Positions 24,586 through 31,128 of a DNA stretch of 64,000 bases are shown here, piece after piece; the first letter of the stretch is position 1, and each line of letters opens with the position of its first letter. The translations under genes were made by a program, and so were the position numbers. The stretch is taken from assembly GCA_021848365.1 (NCBI GenBank), contig JAJZUS010000001.1, positions 1,145,517 to 1,209,516 on the forward strand, given 5' to 3'. Under the pieces are notes generated by a model that did no database searches, was not told the DNA's origin, and worked only from the letters and a program-made list of their open reading frames with translations. Origin of the DNA: Actinomycetes bacterium (GTDB taxonomy: Bacteria; Actinomycetota; Acidimicrobiia; Acidimicrobiales; RAAP-2).

Positions 24586-25248
24586 GTGTCCGTGACCGTA
24601 CGCCCGAGCAATGAGGGACTGGCGTGGTGCTGCGTGTGGTTACGTGGCGCCGACGCCGTCGCCTTCGCCCAGGGTCAGTTGACCCAGGACGTCACGGCGG
24701 GTCACGGGGCTCGCGCCGCGGTACTACAGCCCGACGGCTCGCTGCTGGCCGCGGGCGTCCTGCGTTCGGCGACCGACGGGATGGGCCTCGTCGTCCCGGC
24801 CGACCTCGGTGAGGCGGTCGTGGCCCGACTGCGCCGTTTCCGACTGCGCGCCGCCGTCGACATCGAGGTGGAGGAGGAGGCGGAGAGTCCGTGGCCGACG
24901 TGGGCCGCCCTCGTCGACGACGTCTGGCCGGGTCCCCTCGAAGCGGCGGCCGGCCTGTCTCCCGCCGCGTACGGCTCGGAGTTCGTCCGCCGGGCGGTGA
25001 GCTTCTCGAAGGGCTGCTACACGGGCCAAGAACTCGTGGCCCGACTCGAGGCGCGGGGGGCCAACGTGCCGTTCCGTCTCGTGAGCCTGCGGAGTGACGA
25101 TCCCGACGCCCTGGACGCATCACTGCGCTCGGGGCCGCCGGGCCCCACCGGGCTCACGACCGTGGTCGCCGAGGGGAGTGGCGTCTCGGCGCTCGGCATC
25201 GCGCACCGCTCGTGGTCGCCCGCGGAGGAAAGCGGGCGTCGGGGATAG
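24586..25248 (+). CDS. YgfZ/GcvT-domain folate-binding-like protein
   Basis: 220 residues from GTG. GQLTQDV at the N-terminus and KGCYTGQELVARLEARG near residue 145 are the YgfZ signature (K-G-C-Y-x-G-Q-E); GcvT itself lacks this Cys. YgfZ proteins bind tetrahydrofolate and help assemble or repair certain Fe-S enzymes such as MiaB. About 100 residues shorter than the E. coli protein, the missing part being C-terminal. A longer upstream frame overlaps the divergent promoter and is not used. Confidence 0.82.
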   Translation: MSVTVRPSNEGLAWCCVWLRGADAVAFAQGQLTQDVTAGHGARAAVLQPDGSLLAAGVLRSATDGMGLVVPADLGEAVVARLRRFRLRAAVDIEVEEEAESPWPTWAALVDDVWPGPLEAAAGLSPAAYGSEFVRRAVSFSKGCYTGQELVARLEARGANVPFRLVSLRSDDPDALDASLRSGPPGPTGLTTVVAEGSGVSALGIAHRSWSPAEESGRRG

Positions 25249-25251
25249 GGT
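25246..25251 (+). promoter_or_regulatory. Candidate -10 element for the TrpF-like gene, overlapping the YgfZ stop
   Basis: TAGGGT; the first three bases are the YgfZ-like gene's stop codon. The following GTG lies 14 bases away, so a short leader of about 8 bases is expected rather than a leaderless start. Confidence 0.35.
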
Positions 25252-25265
25252 TCCGCGCAGGGGGT

Positions 25266-25898
25266 GTGGTGCGACTCTTCGTTGACGGGCTGTTCATCAA
25301 GGTGAGTGGGGTGACCTCGGAGGAGGACGCCCTCATGGCGATCGGGCTCGGAGCCAACGCCGTGAGCTTCGACTTCCTCCCGTCGGAGCGTCGTGTGGAG
25401 CCGGCATTCGCCCACGACATCATCCGGCGACTGCCACCGGAAGCGTGGAGCGTAGGGAGATTCCGTCAGGAGCTCCCCACTCGCGTCGTCGAGGTGGCCA
25501 ACACCCTCGGGCTACGCGCCGTCGAGCTGGAGGGACCACTCCCCGCGGGTGACGTCGCCTATATCGCCGAGCGCGTGCCCACGGTGATCCGGGTCGTGGA
25601 TGACCCCGTGGGAGAGAGCGCCGACGGGGTCGACTATCTCCAGTCGCCCCGTGATCCGTCCCGCCTCGACGAGGTCCTGGGTGAGTTGCCCCGAGTCCCG
25701 CGACCGTTGATCGTGGCCGGCGAGCTGACCGTGGACGAGGTGAGCCAGGTGGTCCAGCACTACGCGGTCTGGGGGGTCGACGTCGGACGCTCGGTCGAGT
25801 CCGCCGCCGGAGTGAAGGACCCGGCCCTGCTCGGCGACTTCATCGCCAACGCCCGGTGGGCCGAGACGAATGCCTACGTGGAACGACCGGTGGAGTGA
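25266..25898 (+). CDS. TrpF-like (phosphoribosylanthranilate isomerase fold) protein with altered active site
   Basis: 210 residues from GTG 25266 (GTG 25269 is also possible). The TIM-barrel TrpF plan is clear: FIKVSGVTSEEDALMAIGLG at strand 1, FDFLPSERRV at strand 2, VDVGRSVESAAGVKDPALL at the end. But the K-x-C-G-[IL]-T catalytic Cys reads Ser (KVSGVT), the LLD strand with the catalytic Asp reads DYLQS, the H of QLHG reads E (VELEG), and the phosphate-binding SGGL and SSGVE read AGEL and GRSVE. No other trp gene is adjacent. It may be a non-catalytic or re-purposed TrpF homologue. Confidence 0.75.
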   Translation: MVRLFVDGLFIKVSGVTSEEDALMAIGLGANAVSFDFLPSERRVEPAFAHDIIRRLPPEAWSVGRFRQELPTRVVEVANTLGLRAVELEGPLPAGDVAYIAERVPTVIRVVDDPVGESADGVDYLQSPRDPSRLDEVLGELPRVPRPLIVAGELTVDEVSQVVQHYAVWGVDVGRSVESAAGVKDPALLGDFIANARWAETNAYVERPVE

Positions 25899-27095
25899 TC
25901 AGTCGACGCGACGGAAGATGACCGACCCGTTGTGTCCCCCGAAGCCGAACGAGTTGGAGAGGACGGTGTCGATCGTTGCCCGACGAGGAGCGCCGATGAC
26001 GACGTCCAGGTCGATCTCGGGATCGACGGCGGTGGTGCCCGCCGTGGGCGGGATGGTCTGATCGATCAGCGTCATCACCGACGCCACGGCCTCGAGGGCG
26101 CCCGCCGCCGCGAGCGAATGCCCGAGGTGCCCCTTCACGGACGTGACGGGCGGGGGAGCATCCCCGAAGACCCGGCGCACGGCGATGGCCTCGGCCAGGT
26201 CGTTGAGCGGCGTGGACGTTCCGTGGGCGTTGATGTGAGACACGTCGCCGGGCTCGAGGCCGGCGTCGAGCAGGGCGAGTTCCATGCACCGCACCGCACC
26301 GCGTCCCTCGGGGTCCGGGGCGGTGATGTGGTGAGCGTCGGCCGTCGAGGCCGCTCCGATCACCTCGGCCAGGATGGTGGCGCCGCGGGCCACCGCGTGC
26401 TCCCACTCCTCGAGGACGAGGATTCCCGCACCCTCGCCCATGACGAAGCCGTTACGCGTCACGTCGAAGGGCCTGGACACGTCGTCACTGCTCAGGGCGG
26501 TCATGTTGCGAAATCCGGCTTCGGCGATCTCCACGAGGACTGCCTCGGCTCCCCCCGCGAGGACGACGGGGCAGCGACCCGTCGCGATCAGTCGGGCACC
26601 GTTGCCGATGGCGTGCGTCCCGGCCGCACAGGCCGTGGTGACGGTCTCGGCCGGTCCGCCCAGGCCGAAGCGCATCGACACGGCGGCGGTCGCGGCGTTG
26701 GGCATCATCATCGGGACCATGAAGGGCGAGACGCGCGCCGCGCCGCGCTCCTTCAGCACGTCGACCTGCTCGAGGATCGTCTGGAGGCCACCGATGCCGG
26801 TGGTGACGATTGAGCCGCCGTCGGGCTGGGGTCCCTCGAGGCCGCTCTGCCGCCACGCCTCGTCGGCTGCGGCGAGGGCGTACAGCGTGAAGGGGTCGAG
26901 ACGACGCAGCTCCTTGGGACCGCCCAGGTGCGACGCGTCGAACGGCGCGACTCGCTTCGACGGTGGGGCGACGGGTGAGTGGAGGGCCTCCCACAAGGGA
27001 GCCACCCCGAGACCCGCGCAGGACACGGCGCCGACGCCAGTGACCGCGACGCGTCGTCCCGTGACGGGACCGTCGGGAAGAGTCGCGACGAGCAC
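25899..27095 (-). CDS. fabF: 3-oxoacyl-ACP synthase II (KAS II)
   Basis: 398 residues from the GTG that overlaps the acpP TAG by one base. Catalytic triad regions: TTACAAGTHAIGNG (nucleophile Cys), NAHGTSTPLND (His) and GHLGHSLAAAGALE (His), then SNSFGFGGHNGSV at the C-terminus. Elongates acyl chains by condensing acyl groups with malonyl-ACP. Last gene of the fabD-fabG-acpP-fabF set. It abuts the TrpF-like gene tail to tail with no gap. Confidence 0.95.
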   Translation of the reverse strand: MLVATLPDGPVTGRRVAVTGVGAVSCAGLGVAPLWEALHSPVAPPSKRVAPFDASHLGGPKELRRLDPFTLYALAAADEAWRQSGLEGPQPDGGSIVTTGIGGLQTILEQVDVLKERGAARVSPFMVPMMMPNAATAAVSMRFGLGGPAETVTTACAAGTHAIGNGARLIATGRCPVVLAGGAEAVLVEIAEAGFRNMTALSSDDVSRPFDVTRNGFVMGEGAGILVLEEWEHAVARGATILAEVIGAASTADAHHITAPDPEGRGAVRCMELALLDAGLEPGDVSHINAHGTSTPLNDLAEAIAVRRVFGDAPPPVTSVKGHLGHSLAAAGALEAVASVMTLIDQTIPPTAGTTAVDPEIDLDVVIGAPRRATIDTVLSNSFGFGGHNGSVIFRRVD

Positions 27096-27334
27096 TACAG
27101 CTTGGCGTAGATCAGGTCGAAGGCCTGACCAACGGTGCTGATGTCCTTGAGTTCGTCCTCGCCCACCTCGATGTCGAACGTCTCCTCCAGGGCCATGACC
27201 AACTCGACCAGGTCGAGGCTGTCGGCTCCGAGGTCGTCGGCGAAGGACGCCTCCGGCGTCACCTGCGAGCGCTCCACCGCGAGGACTTCGACCGCGCTGG
27301 AGGCGAACTTCTCGAAGGCTTCGTTTCGGTCCAT
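27095..27334 (-). CDS. acpP: Acyl carrier protein
   Basis: 79 residues, highly acidic. The phosphopantetheine attachment site is the Ser of [16 protein letters not shown], followed by the usual helix with E-x-F-D-I-E. Start ATG preceded by AAGGGG in a short leader. Carries growing acyl chains for fatty-acid synthesis. Separated from fabG by 63 bases, with its own likely promoter. Confidence 0.96.
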   Translation of the reverse strand: MDRNEAFEKFASSAVEVLAVERSQVTPEASFADDLGADSLDLVELVMALEETFDIEVGEDELKDISTVGQAFDLIYAKL

Positions 27335-27366
27335 CTGTCTCTACACCCCTTATTCGGCTTCGGTTC

Positions 27367-27372
27367 ATGCTA
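27367..27372 (-). promoter_or_regulatory. Candidate -10 element for acpP-fabF
   Basis: TAGCAT on the minus strand, 32 bases upstream of the acpP ATG, with an AAGGGG ribosome-binding site between. An internal promoter would let acpP be made in excess over fabD and fabG. Confidence 0.35.
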
Positions 27373-27397
27373 GTCAACCCGGAGTTGTCGGGAGCGC

Positions 27398-28102
27398 CTA
27401 GAGACCGAGGGCGAGCCCTCCGTCGACGGGGATCACGGCACCGGTCACGTACCGTGCGTCGTTACCGGCGAGAAACTCCACCAGTCCGGCGACCTCGTCG
27501 GGCCGACCGACGCGACCGAGTGGGATCAGTCCCTCGAGTGCCTGGCGACCGTCGCCGAGAGCCTGAGTCATATCCGTGTCGATCAGACCCGGAGCGATCA
27601 CGTTCACCGTGATGCCTCTCGAGGCGACCTCCTTCGCCAGGGAACGTGCGAGGCCGACGAGGCCCGCCTTGGCCGCGGCGTAGTTCGCCTGGCCGGGGAC
27701 GCCGAGGAACGGGCTCACGGAACCCATGAAGATGATGGATCCGGAGCGCGCTCTCACCATCGAGCCGAGGACGGCCCGCGCCGTGTAGAAGGCACCGTCG
27801 AGGTCGACGCTCAGGACCTCCCGCCACTGGTCGTCCGACATGCGCATGGCGAGACCGTCGCGGGTCATTCCCGCGTTGACGACCGCGGCCGCGACGGGTC
27901 CGAAGTCGTCGATCGCCTCCTTCACGGCCGCCGTCACCGCGGCAGCGTCGGCGACGTCCACGGCGACGGCCCGCGCGCAGCCCTCCGGGGCCGCTCCCGA
28001 CCGCGACATCGCCACGACCTGGTCACCGCCCTCGACGAAGCGCGAGGCGATCGCGGCGCCGATGCCGCGGCTGGCTCCGGTCACGATGATGTGTCGGCTC
28101 AC
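27398..28102 (-). CDS. fabG: 3-oxoacyl-ACP reductase
   Basis: 234 residues from the GTG overlapping the fabD stop. Short-chain dehydrogenase: TGASRGIGAAIASRF for NADPH binding, NAGMTRDG, FMGSVSPFLG with the catalytic Ser, and NYAAAKAGL with the catalytic Tyr and Lys. Reduces 3-ketoacyl-ACP. Context with fabD, acpP and fabF fixes the fatty-acid role over other SDR functions. Confidence 0.94.
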   Translation of the reverse strand: MSRHIIVTGASRGIGAAIASRFVEGGDQVVAMSRSGAAPEGCARAVAVDVADAAAVTAAVKEAIDDFGPVAAAVVNAGMTRDGLAMRMSDDQWREVLSVDLDGAFYTARAVLGSMVRARSGSIIFMGSVSPFLGVPGQANYAAAKAGLVGLARSLAKEVASRGITVNVIAPGLIDTDMTQALGDGRQALEGLIPLGRVGRPDEVAGLVEFLAGNDARYVTGAVIPVDGGLALGL

Positions 28103-29025
28103 TGGGGCACCTCCTGAACGGCTTCCGGCGACGTCAGGATCACCTGCTGGTCGAAGTCGCGAATGCGCTTGGTCAAGCCGCTCAGGATGGCCCCCGGCGG
28201 CATCTCGATCGTGACGCGGGCCGTGTCCGGCAGGGCGAGTGTGGCGTCGAGGAACTCCACGGGGCTCGTCAATTGACGCGCCAGAAGCTCCCGCCAGTCG
28301 GATGCGGGGTGCGGCCGCGCGTCAACGTTGGCGACCACGGTGATGGGGCTCGCCGTCCACGTCGACGCCGCGAGCGCGCGGTCGAGGGCCGCTTGAGCCG
28401 GAGCCATGAGGGGGGAGTGAAAGGCCCCGCCCACGGGTAGGGGTGTCGCGCGCCGCCATCCGAGCTCCCGGGCGGTCTCCACGAGGCGGTCGAGGGCGCC
28501 CGTGGCGCCGCTCACCACGATCTGACCCGTCCCGTTCACGTTCGCGATCCAGACGTCGTCGAGCTCCGCGAGTCGGCGTCGAGCCTCATCGTCCCCACCC
28601 ATCAATGCGACCATCGACCCCGGGCGGAGCCGGGCCGCGTCCGCCATCGCGCGACCTCGCGCGGCGATCAGGCGGGAACCGTCGGCGAGGCCCAGTATCC
28701 CCGCGCCGACCAGGGCGCTGAACTCCCCCAGGCTGTGGCCCAGGTGGGTCGCCGGGCGGACGCCGGCGTCGAGGAGGGCGGAGAATCCGATCATCGAGAG
28801 GGCGAAAGTGGCCACTTGGGCGTGATCGGTTCGGATGACTTCCTCGTCGGGCGCATCGAGCAGGAGGTGGGCGACGTCCATTTCGGCCGCCTCCGCGATC
28901 CGGCTCACGAGCCCCCAGTAGGGAGTGTCGCGCCACGGGCGTCCGGCCCCGGCGGCGATCGAGCCCTGACCGGGGAAGAGGGCTACCAGGTCGGCACGGG
29001 GCGTGAGGTCACTGCGCTCGAGCAT
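28099..29025 (-). CDS. fabD: Malonyl-CoA:ACP transacylase
   Basis: 308 residues. FPGQGSIAAGAG at the N-terminus, GHSLGEFSALVGAG with the nucleophile Ser, a downstream GGAFHSPLM carrying the partner His. Loads malonyl groups onto ACP. First gene of the operon; fabH is not present here, unlike many fab clusters. The start ATG has TAGCGT 6 bases upstream and no ribosome-binding site. Confidence 0.94.
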   Translation of the reverse strand: MLERSDLTPRADLVALFPGQGSIAAGAGRPWRDTPYWGLVSRIAEAAEMDVAHLLLDAPDEEVIRTDHAQVATFALSMIGFSALLDAGVRPATHLGHSLGEFSALVGAGILGLADGSRLIAARGRAMADAARLRPGSMVALMGGDDEARRRLAELDDVWIANVNGTGQIVVSGATGALDRLVETARELGWRRATPLPVGGAFHSPLMAPAQAALDRALAASTWTASPITVVANVDARPHPASDWRELLARQLTSPVEFLDATLALPDTARVTIEMPPGAILSGLTKRIRDFDQQVILTSPEAVQEVPQ

Positions 29026-29031
29026 GCCGTC

Positions 29032-29037
29032 ACGCTA
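29032..29037 (-). promoter_or_regulatory. Candidate -10 element for the fab operon (leaderless)
   Basis: TAGCGT on the minus strand, then GACGGC, then the fabD ATG at 29025. The exact 6-base gap suggests a leaderless transcript. Confidence 0.5.
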
Positions 29038-29098
29038 ACAGGGTGCCTCGCGGGGTGCTCTCGCCGCGGAGCCCGTCGTTTCTGGCCCGCCACCAGGG

Positions 29099-29182
29099 TG
29101 CCCGGAGTGGGACTCGAACCCACACACCCTTTCGAGTAAAGGCTTTTGAGGCCTCCGCGTCTACCGATTCCGCCATCCGGGC
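29099..29182 (-). tRNA. tRNA-Leu (anticodon CAA)
   Basis: 84 bases on the minus strand. Acceptor stem GCCCGGA pairs with TCCGGGC with discriminator A. The D-arm contains GGCGGAATCGGTAGACGC, the anticodon stem GAGGC/GCCTT encloses loop CTCAAAA (anticodon CAA), and there is a long class II variable arm and T-arm GTGGG-TTCGAGT-CCCAC. The CCA end is not encoded. Decodes UUG. Confidence 0.95.
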
Positions 29183-29191
29183 TCGTCGGTC

Positions 29192-29197
29192 ACGCTA
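29192..29197 (-). promoter_or_regulatory. Candidate -10 element for tRNA-Leu(CAA)
   Basis: TAGCGT on the minus strand about 10 bases before the mature tRNA 5' end, leaving a minimal leader for RNase P. Confidence 0.4.
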
Positions 29198-29207
29198 GCA
29201 GCGCCCC

Positions 29208-29213
29208 TACAGT
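29208..29213 (+). promoter_or_regulatory. Candidate -10 element for menC (leaderless)
   Basis: TACAGT, then TGACCC, then the GTG at 29220. No ribosome-binding site. It diverges from the tRNA-Leu promoter 11 bases away. Confidence 0.5.
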
Positions 29214-29219
29214 TGACCC

Positions 29220-30254
29220 GTGGACGTGACGCTGTGGCGCGCCCGAACGGAGTTGGCCCGGCCCGTGGCCGCGGGGCGTCAACGCCACGACACCCGCGAC
29301 CACGTGTTCCTCGAAGTCCGCGAGGGGGATCACGTCGGCTACGGCGAGGTCTCGCCCCAACCCGTCGCCCTCAACGGAGATCCGGGGGTCGGGGCGGTGA
29401 TCGCGGAGATCGAGGGTCCACTGCGCACTCGGATTACCGAGATTCACCATCGCGAGGGAACGGTCCCCGACTGGACTCGGACGCCCTCACTGCGTGACGA
29501 CCGGGCGGAGAGCGCATGGGCCTGGGCCCTCGTCGAAATGGCGCTGCTCGACTTGTCGTTGCGCTCGAGCGGCGACGACCTCGCGACGCGGTGGGGTGCG
29601 GACGGCACGGAGGAGACGATGGCGACGGTGTCGCTGATCGAAGCGACGCCGTGGGTCGACACCGGAAGCGCGTACCGGGTCCGCGCCAAGGTGCGCCCCG
29701 GGAGCGTCCTTCCTGACCTCCTCGAGCGGCTCGGCGACCTCGGGCGTCCGGTCCTGCTCGACTACAACGCGACGGCCGTCGACGACGACGAGGTGGTCGA
29801 GACCTTTCGGAGGGTCTCCGACGTCGTGACCGTGGTCGCGGTGGAGCAGCCCTACGCACCGGGAAACGTGGCCGCCCACGCCCGTCTCGCGCGGCGGGGA
29901 GTCCCGCTGTCGATGGATGAGGGCGTCCGCAGCGTCGCGGACGTCCGTCAGATCGCCCGGTACGGAGCGGCGACGATGGTCTGCGTGAAGCCGGCGCGCG
30001 TCGGCGGCGTGGCGTCGGCTCGATCGTTGATGCGCGAGGCGCGGCACCTCGGTCTGCGCGCCTACCTGGGCGGTTTCTTCGAGAGCGAGCTCGCGCGGGG
30101 CGTGACGCGGGCCCTGGCACTCGCCGAGTGCGACGAACCGAGCGACTCGGCACCGGTCGCCTTCGCGAGCGCCAGTCCGATCGAGCCGCTCGCGGGGGGC
30201 CTCGGGTGGCGACCCGTGCTCGAACGACTCGGGCCCGGCACTCGCTGGACCTGA
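29220..30254 (+). CDS. menC: Enolase-superfamily enzyme, probable o-succinylbenzoate synthase
   Basis: 344 residues. Muconate-lactonising/OSBS-type barrel: YRVRAKV supplies the R-x-K acid/base, LLDYNAT, VEQPY and SMDEGVRS give the three metal ligands (Asp, Glu, Asp), and CVKPARVGGV gives the second catalytic Lys. LGGFFESELARG is close to the OSBS C-terminal motif. Expected to dehydrate SHCHC to o-succinylbenzoate in menaquinone synthesis, fitting the menF and menG genes nearby. Dipeptide epimerases share the fold, so substrate assignment is probable, not certain. Confidence 0.75.
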   Translation: MDVTLWRARTELARPVAAGRQRHDTRDHVFLEVREGDHVGYGEVSPQPVALNGDPGVGAVIAEIEGPLRTRITEIHHREGTVPDWTRTPSLRDDRAESAWAWALVEMALLDLSLRSSGDDLATRWGADGTEETMATVSLIEATPWVDTGSAYRVRAKVRPGSVLPDLLERLGDLGRPVLLDYNATAVDDDEVVETFRRVSDVVTVVAVEQPYAPGNVAAHARLARRGVPLSMDEGVRSVADVRQIARYGAATMVCVKPARVGGVASARSLMREARHLGLRAYLGGFFESELARGVTRALALAECDEPSDSAPVAFASASPIEPLAGGLGWRPVLERLGPGTRWT

Positions 30255-30257
30255 CCG

Positions 30258-30263
30258 TACACT
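30258..30263 (+). promoter_or_regulatory. Candidate -10 element for the coiled-coil gene (leaderless)
   Basis: TACACT, 6 bases before the GTG at 30270. It lies 3 bases after the menC stop. Confidence 0.5.
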
Positions 30264-30269
30264 CGAGGG

Positions 30270-30569
30270 GTGGGATCCCGCCTGCAACGACGCCGCCTCG
30301 AGGACCTCCAACGGCGCCTGGGGCGCGCTCGGGAGGATGCGCACGTGCTCGAAGAGCAGGTGCTCGTCTGGAACGACGCGCTCGAGGATGCGAGGATCCG
30401 TGCCCTCGTCTCGGAGACCCCCCTCCAGGCGCAAGAATACGAAGAGTTGTCGCGGCACGTGGCCGTGGCGAACGCAGAGTTGACGCGTCGGCGGGCCGAA
30501 GTCGAGGACCTGATCCGCGAGCGCGACGAACTCCTGCGGACGTGGACGCCGAAGGATGAGAATGGATAA
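30270..30569 (+). CDS. Small coiled-coil protein, function unknown
   Basis: 99 residues, almost entirely charged helix: LQRRRLEDLQRRLGRARED at the start and LTRRRAEVEDLIRERDELL near the end give a heptad-like pattern consistent with a coiled-coil hairpin. No cysteine, signal peptide or membrane segment. It overlaps the ANTAR regulator gene by 8 bases (14 if the regulator's upstream ATG is used), so the two are co-transcribed and perhaps co-regulated. I do not recognise a named family. Confidence 0.7.
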   Translation: MGSRLQRRRLEDLQRRLGRAREDAHVLEEQVLVWNDALEDARIRALVSETPLQAQEYEELSRHVAVANAELTRRRAEVEDLIRERDELLRTWTPKDENG

Positions 30570-31128
30570 GCGGGTAGTCATCGCCGACGATGAGTCGATC
30601 ATCCGACTCGACCTCAAGGAGATCTTGGAGGCGGACGGCTACGTCGTCGTCGGCGAAGCCGCTCGCGGTGACGACGCCCTCGTCCTGATCCGCGAGCACC
30701 AGCCTGATCTGGCGCTGCTCGACGTGAAGATGCCCGGTCTCGACGGGATCGAGGTGGCGAGAGCGGTGAAGGGTGGCCCGACGACCGTGGTCCTCCTCAC
30801 GGCCTTCAGCCAGCGGACCCTGATCGAGGGTGCCCGTGACGCCGGGGTGGCCGCGTACCTGATCAAGCCGTTCCGTAGTTCCGAGCTGCTCCCCAAGCTC
30901 GCGGCCCTGCTCAATCCCGCCGAAGCGCCGGCGACCTCACCCGAGCACCACGTCGACGACAAGATCGAGACACGAGAGATCGTCCAGCGGGCCAAGGAGC
31001 TGCTCATGGTCCAGCGCGGCCTCGACGAGCCGTCGGCCTTCGAGGTCATTCAGCAGACGGCCATGCGCGGACGCACTCGAATGCGCGACGTCGCCCAGCA
31101 GATTCTCCGCGGTGACTTCGCCGGTTAG
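30562..31128 (+). CDS. pdtaR: ANTAR-domain response regulator (PdtaR-like)
   Basis: 188 residues. The ATG at 30562 has GAAGG at good spacing; an ATG two codons upstream touches that site. An N-terminal receiver domain has the acidic pocket ADDES, phospho-acceptor Asp in LALLDVKMPG, Thr in LLTAF and Lys in LIKPF. The C-terminal ANTAR RNA-binding helices include KELLMVQRGLDEPSAFEVI and MRDVAQQILRGDF. Such regulators act by antitermination or RNA binding when phosphorylated by PdtaS-type kinases; no kinase gene is adjacent. Confidence 0.88.
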   Translation: MDKRVVIADDESIIRLDLKEILEADGYVVVGEAARGDDALVLIREHQPDLALLDVKMPGLDGIEVARAVKGGPTTVVLLTAFSQRTLIEGARDAGVAAYLIKPFRSSELLPKLAALLNPAEAPATSPEHHVDDKIETREIVQRAKELLMVQRGLDEPSAFEVIQQTAMRGRTRMRDVAQQILRGDFAG

